Part shown: in pieces, positions 54,401 through 64,000 of the stretch
Layout: every line of letters begins with the position of its first letter
Numbering within the stretch: the first letter of the stretch is position 1
From: Immersiella caudata
Lineage: Eukaryota > Ascomycota > Sordariomycetes > Sordariales > Lasiosphaeriaceae
Direction: 5' to 3'
DNA: 64,000 bases
Assembly: GCA_030512335.1 (NCBI GenBank)
Contig: JAULSU010000002.1
Coordinates: 4,154,001-4,218,000, forward strand
The notes under the pieces: generated by a model
Seen by the model: the letters and a program-made list of their open reading frames with translations, nothing else
Told to the model about the DNA's origin: nothing
Database searches by the model: none
Program-made: the position numbers and the translations under genes

Positions 54401-57400
54401 GATGCTTTTCCTGCCCTTTGTTATTGCTCTTCTTGCGAGATATCCACGTTGGCGTGCGCGGACTCCTCGCCTGGCGCCTGCATGTCGTGCATCAAATCAG
54501 CAGGTTGCCAACTTCTCTTGCACCATTGGGCGAATTCCCTGGCTTGACCATCGACAGTACGCTCACGGTGGCGGCTGGTTCTCGATCGCCTCCCACACGG
54601 CCCTTCTTGACGTCGCCCCCAGCAGATGGAAGGTCGGTGCCGACCACTAAAGCTAAAACGGCACGTGGGTTTCGACGGCGTGGATGCGCTAAAGTCACTC
54701 ACCCGCCTTAGCTTGCGAATGAGTGACGAGACTCGGGCGTTGACTGCTCAACCAAGACTTTGGCGTGCCATCCATCAAAAGGGGAGCAGCCGACTGGAGG
54801 AGAGGAAGATGAGCATTCGGATCCCGCTAGCCCACCTCGTTGCTAGTGCGGGAGGGAGGGTGGAGAGCTTCCGATGGAATGGGTCGAAGGCTTGTGGCTG
54901 GATCGCACGGCTGCCCAGGGCGGGTCAGCGCCGGGCACACGCCTGAGGGGCAGCGACTAAATCCGGTACTATTTGGATTGAATGAAAAAAATAAAATCTT
55001 TCGCCGACAGCTCCATGCCACTTGTTGACGATGCGCTAAGGCCCCGCTACCCCCGGTGTCAGGACCACGAGTGCCATTAGCGGTACACTATTCTCATTGT
55101 AAGGTATTCGACGCAGGCCCACGTTTGCCCGACTGACAGCTCGCCGGTGTAGTGTAGGCTCTTCCCGCCGACGGGACGGACGGACAGTAGCATGGAATCC
55201 AATGCACCGCAGCGTCCGTAGCGCGCCCACTGCGCTGGTTCACATGTTCCAGCTGCACACGCCAAAGGTTGCATGCCCTGAATCGAGTGGGTAGGTGGCG
55301 GGACACGAGTCACGGTGCTGCGTTGAGTAATCTGCCCTGAATGCAAGTTACGGCACTCTCCAGCCTCCGTCTCACCAAGCCAGAGGTGACCTCATGCAGC
55401 TCTCTGCATTGGCCAATTGGGGGGCCAATTGGGGGGCCAATTGAGGCAGACCATCCCCCACGGGTTTGGTGCCGCTGACGGGGAGGGGCATCCCGTCGTT
55501 ATGGCCTGATGGCTGCGTGCTCATCAGCTTGCTTCGTGGTCAGACTCTCAATTCCTGATCCAGCCTCGGTCTTTTGTCCGAAAAAGCACCGTGATCTCTG
55601 GGTTGTAGGAGGTAGTTAAGACAATTCAGCCCAGGCATGCTTCATTCGTGCTGGAATGACGGAATCCGGCGGCTCAGGGAGACGTCGTAGTAGGCGTACC
55701 AGAGCAGGCTATAAACGAGCGAGGAGAAGGCGCGCCACAGGCAGGATCAGAATCCACAGCTTAGCCCTCGCTCTCGACGTAGGAGTAAGTTGCGTGGTTG
55801 TCATCTGCCGCGCTTGTACCTTCCTTCCGGGGTTTATCCGAGTTGACCCATCACCATCAGCCTTAACTCCGGGCAGGACCACCCCAGCAAAGCCTATCGT
55901 CGAACCAACTTCTGCCTCCCCTTTTTTGATGACAGAAGTCCATGCCAAAGTACCCTACCTCGGTGTTGGCAGCCCGCCAACAAGTCGTCGGCATCCCGCC
56001 AACTTTGCCGGTTCATACGGCAGAAGTGATCTTGCATGAAACCCCCGCCGTCGTCGCCGCCGCCGCCCCCGCATCAATCCCATCACGCGGGCGCTCCTCC
56101 CCTTCATGCACTGCCCGAAGCATCTCGAGTTGCGGGATGCCCATATTGATCCGGGCCCAAGGGCGTGGCATTGGTCCTTCGTCCCAACAAATACCCGCCC
56201 CCGCGCCGCACGCCGGGCTTCGCCGGGTGTCACCTCAACCACAACCACATGCGGTAAAGAATGTGGCCACTCCGGTCCCCAATCCCGTCAACGCGTCCGG
56301 ATGCGACGTCCTCAGCCATTCTTGGACCCGTTGGCCGTGGAAGAGGTACCGGGCCTGCACATTCACTATGCACTGTAAGCGCGCTGTGCAGCGGCCACCG
56401 CTGCCTTCACCAGCAACCTCGTGCTAGGTTACGTCTTGGCGCCGCAGGAATGCGGCACCTCCGCCTCCGCACCTCCCCTAGCAAACGGCGCCGGACCGTT
56501 CAGATAGCCTGGCCCCAACCCACGAGGGCAAAAGCATATCAGTATATTGTTGATCGCTCCGGACTCCGGCCCTGACGCGGGCGCTATCAAACGTCATAAA
56601 TACGTCTCAATGTCTCAGCCACAGAAAAAAAATCCCAGGATTGTGGTTGAGACCCTGTCTAGTGGCCCGCAAGCTGCTGTCTTGTCAGACCAGTCCCTTC
56701 CTGGTCGGCAATGCAGCTGCTCGTCTCCTTCGTTGATTATCCTGTCTCAGCGGCGCCTGTTTCGTCGCCGTGTGTGGACGGGCTAGTCGCACCGGGATGC
56801 ACCAACTGGGAACTTCTCTTCGAATGGCTGGCTCAACGGACAATACTGGGTGGGCAATTCGCTCCATATCCACCCTGCGGCCGCCTCGCAGCGGGCGAGG
56901 TTGATTGGTGTTACCCAGCAGCCGACCCCCATGCTCCGGCCTTGGATCTCATCTGTCTCCATTTGATTTGTTGCTCTCGCGGCGACATGGTGCGCGGTGG
57001 CCAGCCGGCGAGGTAGCCCCGGCCGCGCTGGGGCGATTTTGAGATAGACAACAGGGATATCGGCGCTGCTGGGTTGCTAACCAGCCCGGAAAGCCCGCAA
57101 CCCACCATCAGCAACCGCCAAACTCCGCACAACCCTCAACTCAGCCCTCAAGACAACTTTCTGCAGGAATATGGCTGTATTCATGAGTCGCGGCACGGTT
57201 CCTCCCATCAAACATCGTACTCGGGCATCCTCGCAGGATCAATGCGCCCGCAGTCCCTCGGCGGCAGCCTATCTGAGGATGCGTTGGCGAGGCGCAACGC
57301 GCAGGGATCCCCGCCTAGGTTTACTCCGGGAACCTGTGGGTTGTCGCCCTGCGGGCATCAGCAACATTGGTGGACAGGAGAGAATCAAGCTCGACGGAAT

Positions 57401-59715
57401 CGCTCGTGAGGATCACGATCGGCCTCTAACCTGAGTTGGGAATCCGCTTCGGTCGGCGAGAGGCCAGAAGTGCAGCCTGATTCCAAGAGAGATAACCCTC
57501 CTGATGGCTGGGCAGCGTTGATGCCCCGAAAGACTCCAGCAAACTGCCTATCATGGCAAGGCGACTGGCCTCGCCCTGCCTTACGTTACACACGACAAAA
57601 TGACATATCATTCCCGCCATTGCCATTGTATGAAACTGTCGAACATCCAGCGTTTCCTTCGGCTACCGGTCCGGGCTCGATTTGGAAGCGGCTGTCTGTT
57701 ATGGGCAAGACAACCGCCATGCCTCGGGAGTGCGGTTTAGTCGGTGCCATATCCCGTCCTCCTATCCCAACCACAGTCCCACACCGGCTTCACATATTGA
57801 TGCAGCCAGACCAACTAAATGAACGACTCGGCTGAGGACAGGTGAGACGATTGGAGTGGCTTCGATCACGCGCTCATTTCCTTTCCCCCTTTTGCACCAT
57901 CCCGCAGGGTCGCTTCTAGCAGTCGGATTCGGGGATCTTCACGGCCATGCCATGTCTGGGCTGACTTTGACGCATCGCCGATGCTTTGGTGGCAGCCAAA
58001 CGGCCTTTGCGTAACGTGTCAGACTGTGATCCCTCGGGCACTGCGTTGAGTCCAGAGGATTGCCTCGTCTTGAGAAGGCTCGGCCTCCCGTTCTTTTCCC
58101 CCGGAAGCGCCTTCCATACACAATATCAGATTTCCTGAGATAAGGAAAATGATGATTGCGACTGCAACCTGATTATAGCCCACTACCCTGTGGTTGTATA
58201 GCTTTATGGCGAATCGGCGGTCGTTTCTCAATGCTTGCAGCGAGCCATCATTGCTCAGATTCTCGGTGAACGGGAGTTGATGGCCAGAGTGAAGCGGTAA
58301 GGGTTGGTTCGGTAACGACGAGACTGGACAACCCCCAGCCCTACCACCATGCTGGGGCTTGAATGCGCCAGCGGTAGCATAGGCATCTCAGGAAGCGGCG
58401 CAACACAGTGGCAGCGGGTTGGGCGTCGTGGGCGTGTGAACTCGGGCGCAACGAAACAATTGTTGCAGGGGTGGATGCCGTCGATCATTAGACGCAGGAC
58501 GCCTGCACCATCTCAAGGCGATTGGAAGGCGGCTTCATACCGTGCGGCGCGAATCCGTACGATTTCTTTTCTATTTTGGCGACCTCATTTGTGTAACGTC
58601 GACTTTGGTGCCAATGGCCAACCGACAACCCGCTCGCTCTGACCTCTGTGCTGTCTCGTCTCGCTGGGGGCGAATGCAGTCCGGCAGGCCCAAAGCCGTA
58701 TTCATGGATTACGGGCTGCAATGAGACAATCAGGAAGTTTGCCTGCTGCATGTCTCATCGAAGGTCAGCAGACGTCTGCTGGAAAGGACGATAGCGATTT
58801 CTGGCTGCTTGCATATCGATCACCGCGGCATGGTTCGGACCTTCTTGGGTGTTCTGTGGCTCGGAGAACAACACTGGGAAGACCCTTGGAGCCGCTCGCG
58901 CTAGGAGACATGGAGTGGTGAGTGCCGGCAAACTGGCAAGACAGGGCGGCAGCAGAAAAACGTGGAAACGTGCGTCAACCATTGCGCGCGGCGCGGCCGT
59001 GTGTGCCATGTACGAAAAGTTCAAAGGGGTAGGGTCCGCAAGGATCTTGGGCTGGGGATGGCTGATCTTCCTGCTTCCGGATAGCCAAACTGGTTTCCAC
59101 CTGGAGGTTTCTGTGCCGCAAGCCTCAGGCTCGTGAGAGAGCAACAGAGAGCTAGATGATGCCAGGGCAGGATTGGCCCCGTGGTGTTGAGAGAAAAGGG
59201 AGAAAATTACCGCAAGTTGGATGCTGGCATCATCGGCTTCCGTCGCGCGTGCTGCGCCAGTGGGTAGGAGAGCCGGGTGCTAAGAATGGACTTGGGGGGC
59301 GGTTGCTTGACACCAACCTCAAGCTTGAGCCTTTGGAGCCGTATCAGACCCCACCCAGGCCGATAACCTCACCCCTCCCCACCTGTCTTGTGCCCCGCCT
59401 CTGACGCACCTGGTGGTACCAAAGGTGCCTCCCCTCACTACCCCGCGGAATGATTCTTGCCCCAGCTCAACGCCCAAACACCACCAACCACAAGGATCAC
59501 GATATCGCATCCCGCCTCCCGCCTGCTGTGCCACAGACCCTGGATTCTGAGGCTTTGGTCTACGTTGTAACACAACCGGGGAATCAGCTGACTAGTCACG
59601 CAAAGGATCCGAGACAGCTGAGCAGAGCCAGCCGCCGAAGTCGCAGCCATCGCAGCAGGGAACCGACACAGACAGAGGTGTGAAAACAAGGAAGATCATC
59701 GTCGCCGGCGGAAAA
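48413..59715. other. 11.3-kb region without a supported gene
   Basis: Many GC-rich frames up to about 180 codons occur on both strands, but none has recognisable motifs, consistent composition or compatible splice sites. Small features are a CTG run near 49895-49921, a (GA)n tract at 51355-51380, three tandem copies of GGCCAATTGGGG at 55410-55445, and a GCC-type run near 56045-56070. The DNA is not AT-rich, so it does not look like RIP-mutated transposons. It could hold long non-coding transcripts, very divergent genes, or large regulatory regions. Confidence 0.5.
55410..55445 (+). repeat. Three tandem CCAAT-bearing units
   Basis: GGCCAATTGGGG is repeated three times at a 14-bp spacing. Each unit carries CCAAT on one strand and ATTGG on the other, so six potential CCAAT-box half-sites lie within 40 bp. 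Confidence 0.85.
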
Positions 59716-61095
59716 ATGGGTGGCAAGAAGGCAGCAGGAGAGAACAACAGCAAGAAGGCACAGGGCCAAGCTCGCAAATCTGACGCCGCCGCTGCGAAAG
59801 CTGCCGCAGAAGACGCGAAGAAAGCCGCTGCAGAGGCTGCGCAATGGGAGAAAGGCGCAAAGTCCAATGCCAAAAAGTAAGCCGTTTCTGCATTTTCCTA
59901 AAAAAAATAAAAAACAATAACACCCCCCCCCCGATCTCCTCCCCTGCCCCACGTCCTTTTTCCCCCTCGCCCTGTGCTTCAGGCACACAGTGGAGCGCTG
60001 TGCTGTGTGCTCGCCTTGGACTAGGCGGGCAACATCCAAATCTGGGATCCTCTCTTGCCGAGGCGTAGCCAGCGAGCACCACGTAACCCCCGATGACGGA
60101 CCGCCCAAGTCCGGCCCGCAGGGATATGTCCACCGTCTTTGGAAGCTTCCGCAGGAGAGTCAGAGGTAGTGCCTCGCAGGGACAGCCCTCGGATTGGGTA
60201 TTGCTGGTCTGTCTGTGAGAAGCAGTGCACATGATCCACCCTTGCGTGCCCTCTACGGCCTACCAACCGGCTCAAGCCCGTCGCTCGCTAGGTCAGCAGA
60301 GTGGCATTGCGCCTGGTGATGAGAGAATAGGTCATGGGGAACGGCAAGGGTCGGTGGCAAACGGACGAGCAACCAGGTGCCATGCCGGCCAATGTGGATG
60401 CTTTGACGAAGACGTACTGACACATGTTTGGCAAATCAGGGAAGCTGAGGCCGCAAAGAAAGCCGAGGCCGCACGCAAGAAGGCTGGTGAGTGCAAATTG
60501 GAGTGTTTTCTTCCCATTATGTCCTTTTTTTGTTGTCTCGGGAGCCGAGAGAGGGTTTTCGCTCCTGAGACAACAGAGAATTTCCCAAAAAGGAGATAAT
60601 GAGCTGATATCCGCCACAGAGAAAGATGCTCTTATGGTGGAAGAAGAAAAGAGCTTGCCCTCAAGAGCCGGACCCAAAAACACGAAAACAGCTCCCAAGA
60701 AGACAAGGGGCCTGGATCTTTCACAACTTGATGATGGCGGAAGTAAAAAGCTCCCTGGGCTTGTGGCGACGAACATCGACGACGCTTTAGACGCCTTGGG
60801 GCTGGGGGAATCTTCAGGGGGGCTCGATAAGATTGATCGACACCCAGAACGACGCCGCAAGGCAGCTTACGCAGCCTTTGAGGAGCGCAGGCTCCAGGAA
60901 ATGGATGCCGATGGGACAGGCGCAGGCTTGCGCCTGAACCAGCGAAAGGAGAGAATCAGGAAGGAGTTTGAGAAGAGCCCAGAGAATCCCATGAATCAGG
61001 TATCCGTCGCCTACGACGCCACCAAGGAAGAGGTTGCCCAACTAAGGCAGACGGAGAAGAGCAAGGTCGAAGGCCGCTTGGCTTCGAGGGATTAG
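59716..61095 (+). CDS. CCDC124/Oxs1-type ribosome-associated coiled-coil protein
   Basis: Exons are 59716-59876, 60440-60486 and 60620-61095 (684 nt, 227 aa). The ATG chosen gives MGGKKAAGENNSKKAQGQAR, the conserved start. The N-terminal half is a basic coiled coil (AAAEDAKKAAAEAAQWEKGA, then EAEAAKKAEAARKKAEKDAL), then EEEKSLPSRAGPKN, KKTRGLDLSQLDD, and the C-terminal domain with IDRHPERRRKAAYAAFEERR, GLRLNQRKERIRKEFEKSPE and NPMNQVSVAYDATKEE. Known relatives (human CCDC124, yeast Lso2) bind idle 80S ribosomes. The first intron (563 nt) is long for this window; the 47-nt middle exon is needed to keep the helix in frame. Confidence 0.92.
59877..60439 (+). other. Long first intron of the CCDC124-like gene
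   Basis: Donor GTAAGC and acceptor AAATCAG. It contains A-rich and C-homopolymer tracts near its start but no recognisable RNA or protein gene. Confidence 0.8.
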
Positions 61096-61724
61096 AGGCA
61101 GATCGTTGGTATGCTTCGGCATCCCGAAGGCTGCGGCGGTCGGGAAAACTTTTACGTTGTTAGGCATCATCACCCTGTTTTTCCCGTGCCCGTCAAGCAC
61201 CCCTGAGCGGCCTGAACGAGGCGTGGCATCCGGAAGAGGCGGTCAGAAAGCGAGGACTTGTTTCTCGTACGGGCGTTGTGGCAAAAAAACTAAGAAAAAG
61301 AAACAATAGGCATGTGTTCAAACATGCATCCATGTGTTGTATAGATTCGTATTGGAGAGCGCGAGAGGTACCCTCGCCGGCTAACGGGCCGGGCCCGGAA
61401 GCCACCTGAAAGTGTCGTTCGCCTCATTTGTCTTGCCACCCTGGCTGCTGCTGATGCTGCTGTTGACGTTCTTCGTCTTCCATGCCGTGCAATAAATAAC
61501 CCTAACCCTTTGAGCTCGAGACTCGCCTGATCTGCATCTAATTCCACTTTCGATTCGAGCCGCCGATGCATGAACCCTGGAAGCTCAAACATCCCGGCCC
61601 GACACAGTCGCGCACCCCTGCGTCTCACGCACCTTGAAAGACCCAGACCTTTCAACCTCCAACCCCCGATCGCGTATAGCTTTTCCGACCTCGCAGCAGA
61701 GCGAAAGGCAGAAGTTGTGCAAAA
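61096..61724. other. Intergenic region
   Basis: It separates two genes on the same strand. A short telomere-like AATAACCCTAACCCT string lies near 61495, and a lysine-codon-like A-rich tract near 61285-61305. Confidence 0.4.
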
Positions 61725-63169
61725 ATGGCCTCGCCAACGGCGGCTGCAAAGATGAGCAGCCTGGCCGCCTTGCGACGACAGCACTTGCTGGCCGAGTTGT
61801 GCGTTCCACCCAAGCACCAACCCCCCTCCCCCCTGTTTGCCCGCTTGCCTGCTTGCCTGCTTTGCGGCTCAGGTCCTGGTCCCTGGTCCGACGTTGAACT
61901 TCGGACCGACGAGAAGCCAGGCTTGACGGAATCTTGACCTCAATGGGGACCCGCGTGGCTAATCGCTGGCTGACACGACGCAATAGTGCTGGCCTCAAAC
62001 AAGCATGTCCTCACGGTGTCTTCGTGAGCTTGACCCCTGGCGACCCAAGCTTGTGGTCGGGTGTGATCTTTGTTCGCAAAGGTTCGCGCACCAAATCCCT
62101 TCTCAGCCTCTTCATGTTCTTGCGCACCGCTCCACTCACTTACAGCCGACCCCGGCCGCGCTCCGTTCCATCCCGGCTCACTTCAGTCGCTCAGCACCTT
62201 GTTCTCACTCCCTCGCGTGTACCAGCAAAGAACCTCACTGCTAACCAACGGCAAAACGTAACGGAAATACAGGCCCCTACGCCACAGCCGTCCTGCGCTT
62301 TTACATCTCCTTCCCGGACACCTTCCCATCCCTACCACCACTCGTCACCTTCTCAACTGACATGTTCCACCCCCTCATCACGCCGCTCACCACCTACATG
62401 TACACGACCGACATTCAAGACGGCGGGACCGTAAGCGCCACTGACGAGGAGCGTTTGCCCCCCGGCGGTTTCAGCCTGCGTCACGGCTTTCCAGACTGGT
62501 TTGGCCGTGCCACACGGCGCAGTAGACAGGTGAGTTCCCAGTCACAGCAGCAGACGCAAACGCCGCTCAGCACGCCCCCTCGGCCGGGCGCCGGGAGCGC
62601 CAGCGTAGCGGGCAGCACGCCTGGCTCGGTGGCGTCTTCGGCGGCAAGTGAGGCGCTGGCCACTCATGCGAGGCGGAAGGATGTCTCAACGTTTGAGGTG
62701 CTGAGGTACATCCGGAGCACCTTTGATGACGAGGACGTGCTTGACTCGGTTCCGCTCGAGGCGGCTGGCAACCCGGGTGCGTGGCATGCGTGGAAGGCGC
62801 GCCAGAGACAGGCAGCACCCCCGGGGGAAGGGGCTGGGCCAGGTGTCGGTGCTGGCAAAGCGCTGCCTCCTGAGCCGGGCGCTAAAGGAGGAGGAGGAGG
62901 AGGAGGAGGTACGGCGAGGAAGCCGGGCGAGTGGAGCTGGGAGGGCGTGTGGGAGGAGAGGGTCAAGAGGGGGATTGCGGCTAGTCTGTCCGAGGGGGTG
63001 CTGTACGGGAACGCCGGAGCGGCGGACGAGGTGGTAAGATTAGCTTTGTTTACTGTTGCTTACATGGGCAGGATGCTGACTTGAACAGATCAATTTTCTC
63101 AGCATGGACGAGGCCGAAGTTGACGGGGCAAAGAAGAATTTATTCCGCACCCTCGGGACAGCAGAATGA
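61725..63169 (+). CDS. E2-like (UEV-type) ubiquitin-conjugating-fold protein without catalytic cysteine
   Basis: Exons are 61725-61795, 61987-62081, 62273-63033 and 63089-63169 (1008 nt, 335 aa). The donors are unusual (GTTGTG, GTTCGC, GTAAGA) but every junction restores conserved sequence: QHLLA/GLKQACPHGVFVSLTPGD, WSGVIFVRK/GPYATAVLRFYISFPDTF, and DEV/INFLSMDEAEVD. The E2 core spans about 15-125, with PLVTFSTDMFHPLIT where active E2 enzymes have HPN and a following Cys; no Cys is present there. A long Ser/Pro/Gly-rich insert follows, including a poly-Gly run from a GGA repeat (62885-62908), then a helical end. It resembles AKTIP/FTS-type proteins that act in membrane trafficking complexes, but that role is inferred. 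Confidence 0.85.
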
Positions 63170-63626
63170 GAAGGCGAAGGGTCGCGCGCGAAAAGAATAT
63201 CCTGCGTGAATAGTTGCTTCCCTCCATGACTTGGCGATGTAGATAGTCGCTTTCCATGAAGCGCAAGTGATCTATTGACAGGACAGTAGCACAGGGTTGC
63301 TCCTTCCTCAACATCGTGGATCTGGCCAGCAGAACCGTGAACCCGACATCCATATCCCAGACTGGGTTTTCCCCACAATAGCCGAACAGCATTGTAAAAG
63401 TCCGATATTCCCTGTGCTCAATCTAGAAACTGTTTCTTGGCCGTTGCTAGCTCCGGTTTTTTAGCTTCAGTCGGCCTCGCACGCCGCGAGTCAGAACGCC
63501 GGTTGCTGTTTACGGCGCACAGGGAGCTCGAGTGAACTAATAACTGCCTTCAGGACGGTGGTACTGGTGTTATTTTCATGGACGGGGGCCGAGGGGGGCC
63601 AGACCGAGTTGCACGCAGCAAACACG
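63170..63626. other. Intergenic region and promoter of the last gene
   Basis: No supported gene or repeat. Confidence 0.4.
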
Positions 63627-64000
63627 ATGTCCATGTCCAACCAAACGCTCCGCTCCCGCGACGGCCGCACACAGACCGACGTGCCCCCACCGCTTCATAT
63701 CATCAAGCGCCCTGACAGCCGATGGAGCCAAAAGTCGCACTCGTCTCGACGGTACAGCAGCGAGAGTGCCTGCTCTGATACCAGCGGTAGGAGTGCGCCT
63801 GAGCCGCCTGGTGGAGATATCCCCCTGAGCGTGCCCAAGAGGAGAGGCAACAAGAGCGCTGTGTCAACGCCGCGACCTATTCCTGCAGCAATAACAAGAC
63901 AGAGGAGGTCGACTTCGATTACTGATCCGCTGGACACGGAAGGTGGGACGGTTGTGCAGCAGCAGCAGCAGCAGCCTAGCGAGCAGGATGTGTCCCTCTC
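63627..64000 (+). CDS. 5' end of a gene running off the window
   Basis: From ATG 63627 (a second ATG follows two codons later) a frame is open for 124 codons to the window edge: MSMSNQTLRSRDGRTQTDVP, PPLHIIKRPDSRWSQKSHSS, RRYSSESACSDTSGRS, SAVSTPRPIPAAITRQRRST and a Gln run from a CAG repeat (63957-63974). The composition (Ser/Arg/Pro, low hydrophobicity) is that of a disordered regulatory N-terminus. The family cannot be told from this part. Confidence 0.6.
   Translation, partial: MSMSNQTLRSRDGRTQTDVPPPLHIIKRPDSRWSQKSHSSRRYSSESACSDTSGRSAPEPPGGDIPLSVPKRRGNKSAVSTPRPIPAAITRQRRSTSITDPLDTEGGTVVQQQQQQPSEQDVSL

Noticed and set aside
48413..59715. Several frames of 120-190 codons (for example 50124-50672, 52527-53033, 54972-55300 and 55942-56427)
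   Set aside because: They overlap one another on both strands, use Arg/Ser/Pro/Cys-rich composition typical of chance frames in GC-rich DNA, and lack family motifs or splice signals.

Overview
The window reads as chromosomal DNA of a filamentous ascomycete (Pezizomycotina), most like Sordariales and possibly Chaetomiaceae. The evidence is short introns (mostly 45-90 nt) with GTAAGT/GTGAGT-type donors and CTAAC/CTAAT branch sites, a Zn2Cys6 regulator of the UaY/PCO-1 type, HET-domain genes, an FHA-kinase, an Est1-type DNA/RNA-binding protein, and several hypothetical families that I recall only from this group. Exon boundaries below come from splice signals; for every multi-exon gene called with confidence, the summed exons give a whole number of codons.

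Bases 1 to about 40,000 form an accessory region. Intact or near-intact genes are interleaved with relics: a sirtuin fragment, a DUF3295 fragment, an ABC-transporter tail, a kinase fragment, a nucleotidyltransferase-like gene with an in-frame stop, a deleted HET gene, and a RelA/SpoT-ankyrin gene with several breaks. It is also where the repeats lie: an array of 17 palindromic 30-bp units at 8.2-8.7 kb; an exact 251-bp inverted duplication at 2.0 and 12.3 kb that ends on a start codon; a solo LTR (502 bp, 5-bp target duplication) inserted in an AT-rich element with inverted ends at 35.3-36.2 kb; two copies of a tRNA-Phe-derived repeat at 32.9 and 39.8 kb; and several microsatellites. Apparently intact genes here include an unknown 424-aa protein, the Est1-type protein, a dsRBD-like small protein, a FAR1-like DNA-binding protein, a HET protein, an FHA-kinase, a MADS-like small protein and several hypotheticals.

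Bases 40,000 to 64,000 look like core genome: an NTF2-like membrane-associated protein, the UaY-type regulator, an MFS transporter, a CCDC124/Oxs1-type ribosome-associated protein, an E2-like protein without the catalytic cysteine, and the start of another gene at the right edge. All have clean splice sites and open frames. Within this part, about 11.3 kb (48.4-59.7 kb) has no gene I can support.

The genes do not form a pathway. The layout suggests a core segment adjoining a repeat-rich block where HET, kinase, ankyrin and nucleotidyltransferase-like genes turn over and decay. Several breaks are single stop codons or one-base shifts, so sequencing error cannot be excluded for any one of them, but the concentration left of 40 kb is striking.
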